Below are positions 40,593 through 48,894 of a DNA stretch of 64,000 bases, one piece after another; the stretch's first letter is position 1, and each line of letters starts with the position of its first letter. The translations under genes and the position numbers were made by a program. The stretch spans positions 87,800 through 151,799 of the forward strand of contig CAWHZY010000002.1 in NCBI GenBank assembly GCA_963833955.1, in the 5' to 3' direction. The notes below the pieces were generated by a model. It was given only the letters and a program-made list of their open reading frames with translations. It ran no database searches and was not told the DNA's origin. This DNA is from Roseiarcus sp963833955. GTDB taxonomy: Bacteria > Pseudomonadota > Alphaproteobacteria > Rhizobiales > Beijerinckiaceae.

Positions 40593-42500
40593 TCACCCCA
40601 GCGCCTTTTCCATCACCCGGCGCAACCGCGCGCCGAAGGCCGCCGGGTCCTCGACGCTCGCGCCCTCCATGAGCCGCGCCTCATCGAGCACCAGCCACGC
40701 CGCATCCTCGATCAGCGGCTTGTCCGCGCCTTGCCTGAAGCGCCCGGCGAGCGCAAGGGTCAGAGGGTGCGTGGGGTTGAGCTCGAGAATCGGCTTCGCG
40801 CGATCGCCGATCCGCCCATGCGCGGCGAGCATCTTTTCGAGCTGCCGGTCGGGGCCAAAATCGGGCGCGATCAGACAGGCGACGCTGTCGGTCAGGCGGT
40901 CCGACGCGCGAACCTCGGCGACCTCGTCCCCCAGCGTCTGCTTGAAGAAGGCGAACAGCGTCGCCACGTCGCCGGACGCTTCGGCGGGAGCATTCGCCCC
41001 CTCGGCGAGGGCGATCGACTTGATGTCGGCCGCGCCCTGGCTCACTGACTTGAACGGCTTGCCGTCGAATCCCGCAGCCGTCGAGACCCAGAAAGCGTCG
41101 ACCGGGTCCGCGAGCAGCAGCACTTCGACGCCGCGCGCTTTGAACCCCTCGAGCTGGGGGCTGGTCGCCAGGCGTTTGGCGTCGTCGCCGGTGAGATAAT
41201 AGATCGCGGTCTGGTTCTCGCGTAAGCCGGCGACATATTGCGCCAGCGTCCGATCGCCGGCCGGGTTGGTAGTGGTGACGAACCGGGCGATCTTGAACAC
41301 GCCGTCGCGGCGCTCGGGGTCCTCGTATAGCCCTTCCTTGATGACCGAGCCGAAATGCTCCCAGACCTTGGCGAACTTCTCGGGCTCGCTTTCCGCAAGC
41401 TTGCCGAGCTCCTGCACCACGCGGTTGGTTACGCCCTTGCGGATCGCCGCGAACACATCGCTCTTCTGGATCAGCTCGCGCGAGACATTGAGCGGCAGAT
41501 CGGCGCTGTCGACCACGAGGCGCATGAAACGCAGCCAGCCGGGAAGGATGTCAGCGTCTTCAGTGATCAGCACGCGGCGCACATAGAGCTTGTTGCGCCC
41601 TTTGCGCGACGGGTCGAACAGGTCGAACGGACGCGAGCCCGGAATGAAGGCGAGCACGGTATATTCGTGCCGGCCCTCGGCGCGCCAATGCAGGGTCAGC
41701 GCCGGCTCGTCGAACTGGCCGGAAAGGCCGCGATAGAACTCCGTGTATTCCTCGGCCGTCACCTCGGATTTCGGCTTGGCCCAGATCGCCGCGCCGTCGG
41801 CGATGCGGCGCTTTTCGGCCCCGAGCTTCTCGATCAGATCGATCGGAACCGCGACCGCGCCGGAATGGTCGCGGATGATACGCTCGAGGGTGCGGGGCTG
41901 TAGGAATTCCTGCGAGGAATCGTTCAGATGAAGGGTGACGCTGGTTCCACGCTTCGGCGCGTTTTCGAGCGGCAGCGGCGCGATGGTGAAGGCGCCCTTG
42001 CCGTCCGACGACCAGCTCCAGGCTTCGTCAGTCCCGGCGCGGCGGGTATGGACGACGACCTCGTCCGCGACCATGAACGACGAATAGAAGCCAATGCCGA
42101 ATTGGCCGATGAGCGAGGAGGCTTCCTTGCTCGCCTCTTCCGCCGCGAGCTTGTCGAGGAAGGCCTTGGTGCCGGAGCGGGCGATGGTGCCAAGCCCTTG
42201 CGTCAGGTCTTCGCGGGTCATGCCAATGCCATTGTCCGAGAAGGTGAGCGTCTTGGCGTCGGGATTGATCGTGATCTCGATCGCGAACGGCGCGCCGTCC
42301 TCGATCAGTTCAGGCCTGGCGATCGATTCGTAGCGGAGCTTCTCGCAGGCGTCGGCCGCATTGGAGACGAGCTCGCGGACGAAAATCTCCCGGTCGGAAT
42401 AGACCGAATGGACCATGAGGTGCAGCAGGCGCGAAACGTCGGCCTCGAAGCTCTGCGTGCTGGCGGCTTCGCTGGTCGGGGTCTGGGCGTCGGCGGTCAA
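40593..42500 (-). CDS. htpG: Molecular chaperone HtpG (Hsp90)
   Basis: A 635-residue bacterial Hsp90. The N-terminal GHKL ATPase contains LVSNAADACEKLRYE, DNGIGMTREDL and IGQFGIGFYSSFMVAD, and the SGTKAFL lid region. The middle domain shows RKGRNKLYVRRVLI and PLNVSRELIQKSDVFAAIRK, including the catalytic Arg. The C-terminal dimerisation domain ends near ARLRRVMEKALG. It folds and remodels client proteins with DnaK. ATG 42500 gives MTADAQTPTSEAAS, followed by the conserved QSFEADVSRLLHLMVHSVYS. Confidence 0.97.
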   Translation of the reverse strand: MTADAQTPTSEAASTQSFEADVSRLLHLMVHSVYSDREIFVRELVSNAADACEKLRYESIARPELIEDGAPFAIEITINPDAKTLTFSDNGIGMTREDLTQGLGTIARSGTKAFLDKLAAEEASKEASSLIGQFGIGFYSSFMVADEVVVHTRRAGTDEAWSWSSDGKGAFTIAPLPLENAPKRGTSVTLHLNDSSQEFLQPRTLERIIRDHSGAVAVPIDLIEKLGAEKRRIADGAAIWAKPKSEVTAEEYTEFYRGLSGQFDEPALTLHWRAEGRHEYTVLAFIPGSRPFDLFDPSRKGRNKLYVRRVLITEDADILPGWLRFMRLVVDSADLPLNVSRELIQKSDVFAAIRKGVTNRVVQELGKLAESEPEKFAKVWEHFGSVIKEGLYEDPERRDGVFKIARFVTTTNPAGDRTLAQYVAGLRENQTAIYYLTGDDAKRLATSPQLEGFKARGVEVLLLADPVDAFWVSTAAGFDGKPFKSVSQGAADIKSIALAEGANAPAEASGDVATLFAFFKQTLGDEVAEVRASDRLTDSVACLIAPDFGPDRQLEKMLAAHGRIGDRAKPILELNPTHPLTLALAGRFRQGADKPLIEDAAWLVLDEARLMEGASVEDPAAFGARLRRVMEKALG

Positions 42501-42617
42501 GGGAAGCCTCTTGAAGAATGTTGGACGTGGAATTCCGGCCGAAAAGGCGCGGCGGAGCGGATATCGGGGCGCGGACGCGTCGATGCAAGCCCGAAATCAG
42601 GGCCATTGCCGGCGGAA

Positions 42618-43364
42618 TCATGAGGGCGGCGACCCTGACGTCATCTCGCGCACCCGCCGGTCATAGTCGTCCGCGAGCGCTCGCAGCGCGGCCGCGCCGT
42701 CTCCGGCGTAGGAGGGCCCGTGCATGAGGGCGAGCGTGCGGGGGGCAAGCGACGCGAGGCCGCGGATCGTGGCTCCCATGGCCGGATTGAGGCTCGAATA
42801 GCGGAACAGGTCCTCCGTTGCGACCGCGGGACCGACGACGTCCCCCGAAGTCAGGGCGGGCCCGTCGCCGAGCTGGGTGAAAAGGTCGCCGCAGAGCAGC
42901 GCCCCCGTGCTCTCCTCGTAGAGGACGCCAGCGTCCCATCCGTGCGGGATGTGCGGCGTATCGATATAGCGGACCCGCTTTCCGCGGCCGAGGTCGACGA
43001 CTTCGTTATTGGCCAGAATTCGCGGCGTCCGGTCGGCCATGTCATTGAGGGAGACGAGGGTGCCGGTCTGCCCATGCATGACCTCGGCGTGAGGGGCGGC
43101 GGCGAGCCATTCGTTCATCGCGCCGCACTCGTCGGCCTCGTAATGGCCAAAGCAGATCCACCGCAGCTTCTGGACCGAAAGGACCTTCTCAACCGCCGTG
43201 CGAACGACCGGAAACATGCGCCTGAGCCCGGTGTGAAAGAGCAGCGGCTCGTCGCCGAGGACAAGGAAGTGGTTGAACGTGAACCCCGCGGGCGGCGCGA
43301 TATCCGGCACATAGGCCGAGATGCGATAGACGCCATCCGCGATCTCGTCGACCTTGGCTTCCAT
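42618..43364 (-). CDS. MBL-fold protein of the flavodiiron (ODP) type, without flavodoxin domain
   Basis: A 248-residue metallo-beta-lactamase fold. The metal-binding sequence CFGHYEADECGAMNEWLAAA replaces the usual HxHxDH with HxExDxxG, the ligand set of flavodiiron/oxygen-binding di-iron proteins. Further ligands are in AEVMHGQT, YIDTPHIPHGWDAG, LLCGDLFTQ and LALMHGPSY. The flavodoxin and rubredoxin domains of NO/O2 reductases are absent, so an external electron carrier would be needed. The role could be oxygen or NO sensing or detoxification. Confidence 0.8.
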   Translation of the reverse strand: MEAKVDEIADGVYRISAYVPDIAPPAGFTFNHFLVLGDEPLLFHTGLRRMFPVVRTAVEKVLSVQKLRWICFGHYEADECGAMNEWLAAAPHAEVMHGQTGTLVSLNDMADRTPRILANNEVVDLGRGKRVRYIDTPHIPHGWDAGVLYEESTGALLCGDLFTQLGDGPALTSGDVVGPAVATEDLFRYSSLNPAMGATIRGLASLAPRTLALMHGPSYAGDGAAALRALADDYDRRVREMTSGSPPS

Positions 43365-43664
43365 TTCACCCTCCCTTTGATCCGCTCTTCCGTCAGAGCT
43401 TCAAGGCCCTGCGTCAGGCCTCCTCTACGCGATTTTCGTTGGGCGCGCTTTTCGCGTGCCGCCGCCAATTCGACGGCTGATGCGCGCGCGGCTTGCCCCT
43501 GAGCCAAATCCAGTCGGCCCGTTCGATCCTTATCTTGGGCGGGTGCGCCGGCATCGCGTCCACACCGGGCAACCAATGACGGATTGCCAATCAGGGGCCG
43601 CAGAAAGATCGACCTCGAGCGTGCCTGGCGATATGAATACCCCAACTCGAGGGTTTTTGTGGAA

Positions 43665-44372
43665 ATGAGCGAAGGCGATTTCAAACTTGAACTCGAGAAC
43701 GCCACCTTGCGGAGGCTTCTTGAGCTCGCCGCGACCGACGCTGCAAGGCGCGATAGCGCCGAAAAACTACAGCGGCTCATATTGGAAGAATTGCACCACA
43801 GGGTGAAAAACACCTTGGCTATCGTGCAATCCATAACCAACCAAAGTGTGCGCACCGCCGTTGATCTGCCGCACGCTGGCGAGGCGATCTCGGCGCGGTT
43901 GGGGGCATTAGGTCGGGTCCACGACCTGCTTCTACGGACGAGCTGGGCGGGCGCGATGCTGCCTGAATTGCTGAAAACGGCGATTGAGCCTTTTGAAACA
44001 CTGGGTCGCGAGCAATTCCGAATCCAACCCACGCCGATCCGAATCAATCCCGCTGCAGCGCTTCCCTTCGTTATGACGATCAATGAATTGTGCACGAATG
44101 CGAGCAAACACGGGGCGCTGACAGTCCCCAACGGACGCGTGAACATTGCGACGGAAGTCAATGAGCGCGTCGGTACATTTCATTTCAAATGGAGCGAAAA
44201 GGGAGGGCCTCTCGTCGGAGCGCCGTCGCGCCGAAGCTTCGGGTTGTTTCTCATCGAAAAAGGCTTCGCCGAGCAATTCTCGGGCTCGACGCGAATGCAA
44301 TTCAAGCCAAGCGGCGTGGTCTGCGAGATCGACGTCCCGCTGGCCGCAATTCAACAACCAATTACGAACTAG
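43665..44372 (+). CDS. HWE-family histidine kinase core without a sensor domain
   Basis: A 235-residue protein: a short coiled N-terminus (LELENATLRRLLELAATDAA), the phospho-acceptor region LILEELHHRVKNTLAIVQSI TNQSVRT, and a CA domain with VMTINELCTNASKHGAL (N box) and SFGLFLIEKGFAEQF. The HWE type is common in alphaproteobacteria. No PAS, GAF, receiver or membrane segment precedes the kinase core, so it must receive signals through another protein. No response regulator is adjacent. ATG 43665 is preceded by a weak GGAA. Confidence 0.85.
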   Translation: MSEGDFKLELENATLRRLLELAATDAARRDSAEKLQRLILEELHHRVKNTLAIVQSITNQSVRTAVDLPHAGEAISARLGALGRVHDLLLRTSWAGAMLPELLKTAIEPFETLGREQFRIQPTPIRINPAAALPFVMTINELCTNASKHGALTVPNGRVNIATEVNERVGTFHFKWSEKGGPLVGAPSRRSFGLFLIEKGFAEQFSGSTRMQFKPSGVVCEIDVPLAAIQQPITN

Positions 44373-44436
44373 GACGATGGCCGGAGTCGACGTGACCCGG
44401 TCATGCCAATTGCGAAGCTGATGGCGGGCGCCCGCC

Positions 44437-44646
44437 TTATTGGCGCGCCATGGCGATGCGGATGGCGTCCTCCGGCGAGACGAGGTGGTCCGAGCTCTCG
44501 GCGGCGTCGGCGATCGCGAGCTGGACGCCCTTCACTCGGCCGTTGAAGGCGTTGCCCCGCGACCCGTAATCCGGGGAAACAGGGGCGCCGCTATCCTCGC
44601 CGACATCGCAACCATCATCGGCGGAGAAGACCATCGCCTGAATCAT
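44437..44646 (-). pseudogene. Arylsulfatase, C-terminal remnant
   Basis: The last 69 residues of an arylsulfatase-like protein are recognisable: VFSADDGCDVGEDSGAPVSP, DYGSRGNAFNGRVKGVQLAI and HLVSPEDAIRIAMARQ. These match the substrate-binding C-terminal subdomain of bacterial sulfatases. The formylglycine-bearing N-terminal domain is missing, because the reading frame is cut at about 44647 where a group II intron reverse-transcriptase fragment begins. Confidence 0.72.
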
Positions 44647-44918
44647 CGGTGTGGCGTCCTCGCCAAAGTCTCCTGCCTGAGCGCAAGCGCCAGTTCGCCC
44701 AGCCATCGCTCCAACCCGTAGGCCTCGACGGCCTCGAAGTCCTGACCGTCCACGCCCGGTGCGCCCTTGTTGGAGCGGCACTGGGCATAGGCGTGCGCCA
44801 GAATGTCCTCGCGGCCGATCTTGTCGTAGAGGGCGTAGAAGCGGGGTTCTGCCTTCGCTTTCGCGTGCAACGCCGTCTGCAGTTTCTGAACGCTGTTCGG
44901 AGCTGATAGCTCGCCCAA
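44647..44918 (-). pseudogene. Group II intron reverse transcriptase/maturase, N-terminal fragment
   Basis: The fragment reads VQKLQTALHAKAKAEPRFYA, LYDKIGREDILAHAYAQCRS and NKGAPGVDGQDFEAVEAYGL ERWLGELALALR. This is the start of an LtrA-type protein up to the first RT motif. The remaining 350 or so residues (YADD motif, X and En domains) are missing. It cannot mobilise. Confidence 0.82.
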
Positions 44919-45104
44919 TCTCCAGGTCCTTCACTACGTCTTGCGTCTATCTTGACCGGAGGCCCCTTCCCTCCCCCGGCGCTATCCGGCTTCAGCGGTA
45001 TTGCGAGCCTCTCCGCCACCCTATGAGCGCCCAGCCGGTCCCTCGCGGGCGTCTGGTTGGTCATCCCTGACCACGCTCGGGGGCTTCCCCGTGTTGCAGC
45101 CAAC
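44919..45104 (-). mobile_element. Group II intron 5' RNA region, partial
   Basis: Non-coding sequence directly upstream of the RT fragment. It has GC-rich paired stretches, for example GGGGCCTCCGGTCAAGATAG and AAGCCCCCGAGCGTGGTCAG, as in the 5' domain I region of bacterial group II introns. It begins where the MFS protein loses similarity to its family. The exact intron boundary is not certain. Confidence 0.5.
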
Positions 45105-46292
45105 GCCCTTCAAGTTCGCGAAGCCCGTGACAGTTCGCGCACTAAAGACGACCGCACTGACAAGCGCCGCCAACAGCCAGAACGCAACTGGAAGCCCCGC
45201 CGATTTTGCGACGAGGCCGATCGCCGCTGGACCAACCAGAACGCCCGCGTAGCCTGCAGTCGTGATTGCCGCGACGGCTGGGCCGGCCGGCATCGCCCGC
45301 TGCGCGCCAGCGCCACGGAACAGCACCGGCACGATGTTCGAAGCTCCCAGGCCAATCAGCAGAAACCCGCTCATGGCGAGCGAAGCGATCGACGCGGAAA
45401 GCACGAGCGCGAAGCCCGCCATGGTAGCGAGGCCGCCCCAAAACAACACGGCCCGGTCGCCGACGCGCGCCGTGACGAAATCGCCGCTAAGCCGTCCCAC
45501 GGTCATTGCGATTGCGAACATCGAGTAGCCAAGTCCTCCTCGCGCCTCGCTTACGAGCCCTTTCCCGCTGGCGAGCAAGGCGCTCCAGTCGAGAATCGCG
45601 CCTTCGACAAGGAACATCACGAAGGCCAAGGCCGCGAGCAGGAGAACGATCCCGTGTGGCGCGACAATCAGAGGCGTCTTCTCCGAATGCGAGGCGCGCA
45701 ACAAACGAGGAGCTGCAAGAGTCATCGCGATCGCCATCAGCACGGACGCAAACAAGGTGCTCGCCGGCGGGCCTATTCTCGAAGACAGGAGAAAGGTCAT
45801 CATGGTCGCGCCTGCGAAACCGCCGACGCTGAAGAGGGCATGGAAGCCGGACATAAGCGGCTGACGCGCGGCGCGCTCGACCTCGACCCCATGAATATTA
45901 ATCGCGACATCGAGGGAGCCCAGCGCCGCGCCAAACGCGAAGAGCATCAACCCGAGCGACAGCGGCGATCCGGCCACAACGAGCGACGGCAGCAGGACGG
46001 CAAGGCCGAATCCGCCTGCCAGGATGATGGGTCGACTGCCGTATCTGGCGCTGAGGACGCCGGTCAAAACCATCGCCGCGATGGACCCCGCCCCGAGACA
46101 GAGCAGCAGCAGCCCCAATACGCCGTCGTCAACCTGAAGCCGCGCCTTCACGAAGGGAACGAGCGGCGCCCAGGAGGCGACGCCAAACCCCGCCACCAGA
46201 AAGGCGAGCCGCGTCCCAAGCCGTGTTTCCGGCCTATCCGCAGTCACCAAGACCGAAACTCCTGGCGTTGGCGTTCCTGCCTCGACGGTCAT
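45021..46292 (-). CDS. MFS transporter (YbjJ-like)
   Basis: A 423-residue major facilitator with twelve hydrophobic segments. MFS features include LSARYGSRPIILAGGFGLAV (motif A region), FGAALGSLDVAINIHGVEVE, PLMSGFHALFSVGGFAGATM and LSGDFVTARVGDRAVLFWGG, as in the YbjJ/FucP-like subgroup. The substrate is unknown. The last 27 residues or so (VGCNTGKPPSVVRDD...) derive from the adjoining group II intron sequence, so the natural C-terminus was replaced after TVTGFANLKG; all twelve helices seem intact. The ATG overlaps the end of the DeoR-type regulator gene by four bases, so the pair forms an operon. Confidence 0.85.
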   Translation of the reverse strand: MTVEAGTPTPGVSVLVTADRPETRLGTRLAFLVAGFGVASWAPLVPFVKARLQVDDGVLGLLLLCLGAGSIAAMVLTGVLSARYGSRPIILAGGFGLAVLLPSLVVAGSPLSLGLMLFAFGAALGSLDVAINIHGVEVERAARQPLMSGFHALFSVGGFAGATMMTFLLSSRIGPPASTLFASVLMAIAMTLAAPRLLRASHSEKTPLIVAPHGIVLLLAALAFVMFLVEGAILDWSALLASGKGLVSEARGGLGYSMFAIAMTVGRLSGDFVTARVGDRAVLFWGGLATMAGFALVLSASIASLAMSGFLLIGLGASNIVPVLFRGAGAQRAMPAGPAVAAITTAGYAGVLVGPAAIGLVAKSAGLPVAFWLLAALVSAVVFSARTVTGFANLKGVGCNTGKPPSVVRDDQPDAREGPAGRS

Positions 46293-47065
46293 GCGGGTCG
46301 GTCGGCTATCAGGATCTCGCAGCCCGCCGCAGCGAATTTGTCGAGCGCGTCCGTATCAGTATCGTGCTCGACAACAAGCACGTCGATGTCCTTCAATTCG
46401 GCGACGCGATGCGGCGCCTTCGCGGCGAGTTTCTCGCTGGTAGCGAGGACGAGATGCTTCCCGCTCGCCGCCAATAGCGCGCGTTTGAAAGCGGCGTCGG
46501 AGAAATCGTAGGCGCTAAGACCAGTCGCGAAGGAAACCGCGCAGGCCCCAAGCACCCCAAGATCGATGTTCATCTGCATAAGGCTCAGCGTCGCCGACGC
46601 GTCCACGCAGCCGCCGACGCCGTAATTGACTGCGCCGCCGACCATGATGAGGCGCAGATCGGACCGCCGCAGGGCGGCGGCGGCGATGTCGATCGAATTC
46701 GTCGCGATCGTCAGTTCGAAGTCCTCGGGCAGGCAGGAGACGAGCGCCAAATTGGTGCTGCCGCCGTCGAGGAATACGAACTGTCCCGGCTTTACGACCG
46801 AAACCGCCCTGCGAGCGAGGGCCTGTTTGCGGTCCCGAGCTTCTTCCATACGCGCCGCCATCGGCTCCGTCGCCTTCGACAGCGGCAGCGCGCCGCCGTA
46901 GACACGCCGACATCGACCCTCCGCTGCAAGGGCGCGCAGGTCTCGGCGGATAGCGTCCTCTGAGACCTTGAACTCCAGCGCCAGCGCGACCGCTGCGACG
47001 GATTGGCCCTGGGCCAAACGGCCCAGGATGACATCTCGCCGGGCGAGCGGCGATTCGAGCGTCAT
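46289..47065 (-). CDS. DeoR/GlpR-family transcriptional regulator
   Basis: A protein of about 258 residues. An N-terminal winged helix (RRDVILGRLAQGQSVAAVAL, ALEFKVSEDAIRRDLRALAA, EGRCRRVYGGALP) is followed by the DeoR sensor domain with FVFLDGGSTNLALVSCLPED, ATNSIDIAAAAL, LIMVGGAVNYGVGGCVDASA and VLATSEKLAAKAPHRVAELK. It should respond to a phosphorylated sugar. It is translationally coupled to the MFS gene it probably controls. ATG 47065 (MTLESPLARRD) is chosen over 47092. Confidence 0.88.
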   Translation of the reverse strand: MTLESPLARRDVILGRLAQGQSVAAVALALEFKVSEDAIRRDLRALAAEGRCRRVYGGALPLSKATEPMAARMEEARDRKQALARRAVSVVKPGQFVFLDGGSTNLALVSCLPEDFELTIATNSIDIAAAALRRSDLRLIMVGGAVNYGVGGCVDASATLSLMQMNIDLGVLGACAVSFATGLSAYDFSDAAFKRALLAASGKHLVLATSEKLAAKAPHRVAELKDIDVLVVEHDTDTDALDKFAAAGCEILIADRPA

Positions 47066-47079
47066 ACGAACACCTCGCA

Positions 47080-47145
47080 TAAACGAGAACAAACGTGCAT
47101 ATAAATGTGCATGATCAAGAAGTCAACCGGGAATGATGCATATCA
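47080..47145 (-). promoter_or_regulatory. Putative DeoR operator/promoter region
   Basis: Upstream of the deoR-type gene the words AACGTGCAT and AATGTGCAT are repeated 12 bases apart (near 47091-47113), and TGATGCATATCA follows. Short AT-rich direct repeats like these are typical of DeoR-family operators and would allow autoregulation. Confidence 0.4.
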
Positions 47146-47649
47146 ATCTGTCGCCTGATCGCGAATGCTTGCTGCTTTGAGCACCCGTAGCGCCTCTGTC
47201 CGCTTTTGGAGACAATTCGCCCGCATCGCGGTTCATCGGGAAGACAGCGACGGGTCGATTTGAACTCGTTCGCCAAGCCCTTAGCTAATGGCCGCTATTT
47301 GCGCGGAGCTGCCGGCCAGGCCGACGTGAGCCGGATGATGCTTGGCGGGACGTCAGCGCTTGGATTTGGTCGGGCGGAGACAATGCACGGTGGCAATGCG
47401 CAAACGGCGGACATTCCCGACGGCGTATCGGGCCAGGTCACCCAAAAACCGCGATCTCGCCCTGGCTTGGGGTGGCCTCGTCCGACCCGAACGCTTTCAA
47501 TACGGCCAGGCTTGCAATACGGCCAGGCTTGCCCCACCCCCTGGCGCATTGTTTTCCGAATCCTATTAAGACGATACGGTCATACCAACGATCTTGCTGC
47601 AGAGCCGTGCGAGTGCGCCTTTCAATGACACCCATCTGAGTGGGGACCC
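47146..47649. other. Gene-free region before the ycaO operon
   Basis: No credible gene is seen on either strand. It contains a 17-bp tandem duplication (47498-47531, unit CAATACGGCCAGGCTTG) and presumably the promoter of the ycaO operon, but I cannot point to convincing -35/-10 boxes. No second short precursor-like ORF with a ribosome site is visible here. Confidence 0.5.
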
Positions 47650-48894
47650 TTGCGAATATTCGGCGACGTGGACCCGGGGTCGAAGACATTTGCGAAGACG
47701 TTTTCCAAGGGTGTTCGACTTTTAGCGCCGGAGGAGACGCTGGCGCGAATATTGCCGTTCAAGTCCAGTTTTGGCGTTACTCGGATCGCTAATCTGACGG
47801 GACTGGACCGAACGGGAATACCGGTCGTGATGGTGTGCCGGCCGAACGCACGATCGACCGCCGTATTTCATGGCAAGGGGATCAGCCTCGCGGCGGCCAA
47901 GGCGTCCGGTCTGATGGAAGCGTTGGAGACGTGGCACGCCGAACACGTTCAATTGCCGATCCGTTTTGCGAGCTACGCTGAACTGGGCAGGGAAGCGAAA
48001 ATCGCTGACGTTGATCTTTTGCCGCGGATACCCGACGGCCGCTTCAACGCCGATGCGCCTATGTTGTGGGTGGAAGGGCGTAACTTGATCGACAACCAGT
48101 CCGTTTGGGTCCCCTTCGAGCTGGTTCACGCCCATTCGACCATCGATGGACCGCCGGTGAGTGGCTTTTTCTCCGGGAGCACGAACGGTCTTGCGTCCGG
48201 CAACCACATTCTGGAGGCGACGAGCCATGCGTTGTGCGAGCTGATCGAGCGCGACGCGACGGCGCTTTGGCGACAGAGTTCCGCGACCGAGCAGGCTCGA
48301 AGGCGTGTTAATCTCGCAACCGTCGACGATGTGGAATGTCGTTCGGTGCTGGACCGCTTCGCCTGGGCGCAAATCGACCTTGCTGTATGGGACGTCACAA
48401 CCGACGTCGGCGTGCCTGCGTTCCAATGCTTTGCGGCGGATCGTACCGGCGAGATCGGCCACGTCGGCGTGGGCGCGGGATGTCATCCCACCCGGAAAAT
48501 CGCCTTGCTCCGCGCGACCACCGAAGCGGCCCAGGTCCGCACCACCTACATTGTCGGTTCGCGTGAGGACATCCGGCACTCCGACTATCGCTTGGAGACC
48601 CTCGCCGCGAAGAGCGAGCGAGCGCGAGCCATGATGCAGTCCGTCGAGCGGCCGCGCGATTTCGCATCGGTTGAAGGCTTTGAGTTCGAATCGGTCGAAG
48701 CGCAGGTCGCTTGGATTGTTGAACAGCTGGTTGCAACAGGAATTCGGCAGGCCATTGCTGTCGATCTGACGCGGAGCGAGTTTGGCGTTCCGGTCGTGCG
48801 CGTTGTCGCACCTGGGCTCGAGGGTTTCGATCACTTCCCCGCGTACTACGCGCCAGGCCCGCGCGCGCGGGCCCTGCTAGAGCGGCGCACATGA
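47650..48894 (+). CDS. YcaO-domain peptide-modifying enzyme (TfuA-associated)
   Basis: A 414-residue YcaO protein. The ATP/Mg-binding residues are all recognisable: SGLMEALETWHAE (S86, E90, E93), NGLASGNHILEATSHALCEL IERDA (N179, E189, E197, E200, D202) and RATTEAAQVRTT (E292, Q295, R297). YcaO enzymes phosphorylate backbone amide oxygens with ATP to form azolines, or thioamides when sulfide is supplied. It ends in PGPRARALLERRT, without the PxPxP tail of azoline cyclodehydratases, and has no fused E1-like domain; the partner is TfuA, whose ATG overlaps this stop (ATGA). The start is TTG 47650 or a nearby alternative; homologues begin just before the RLLAPEETLARILPF segment. Confidence 0.92.
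   Translation: MRIFGDVDPGSKTFAKTFSKGVRLLAPEETLARILPFKSSFGVTRIANLTGLDRTGIPVVMVCRPNARSTAVFHGKGISLAAAKASGLMEALETWHAEHVQLPIRFASYAELGREAKIADVDLLPRIPDGRFNADAPMLWVEGRNLIDNQSVWVPFELVHAHSTIDGPPVSGFFSGSTNGLASGNHILEATSHALCELIERDATALWRQSSATEQARRRVNLATVDDVECRSVLDRFAWAQIDLAVWDVTTDVGVPAFQCFAADRTGEIGHVGVGAGCHPTRKIALLRATTEAAQVRTTYIVGSREDIRHSDYRLETLAAKSERARAMMQSVERPRDFASVEGFEFESVEAQVAWIVEQLVATGIRQAIAVDLTRSEFGVPVVRVVAPGLEGFDHFPAYYAPGPRARALLERRT

Noticed and set aside
45057..46511. 484-residue plus-strand frame across the MFS and DeoR genes
   Set aside because: It is an antisense shadow; both minus-strand genes are family-complete and translationally coupled.
47206..47628. 140-residue plus-strand frame before ycaO, considered as an alternative precursor
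   Set aside because: Codon pattern and residue content look random, the 17-bp duplication falls inside it, and it has no ribosome site.
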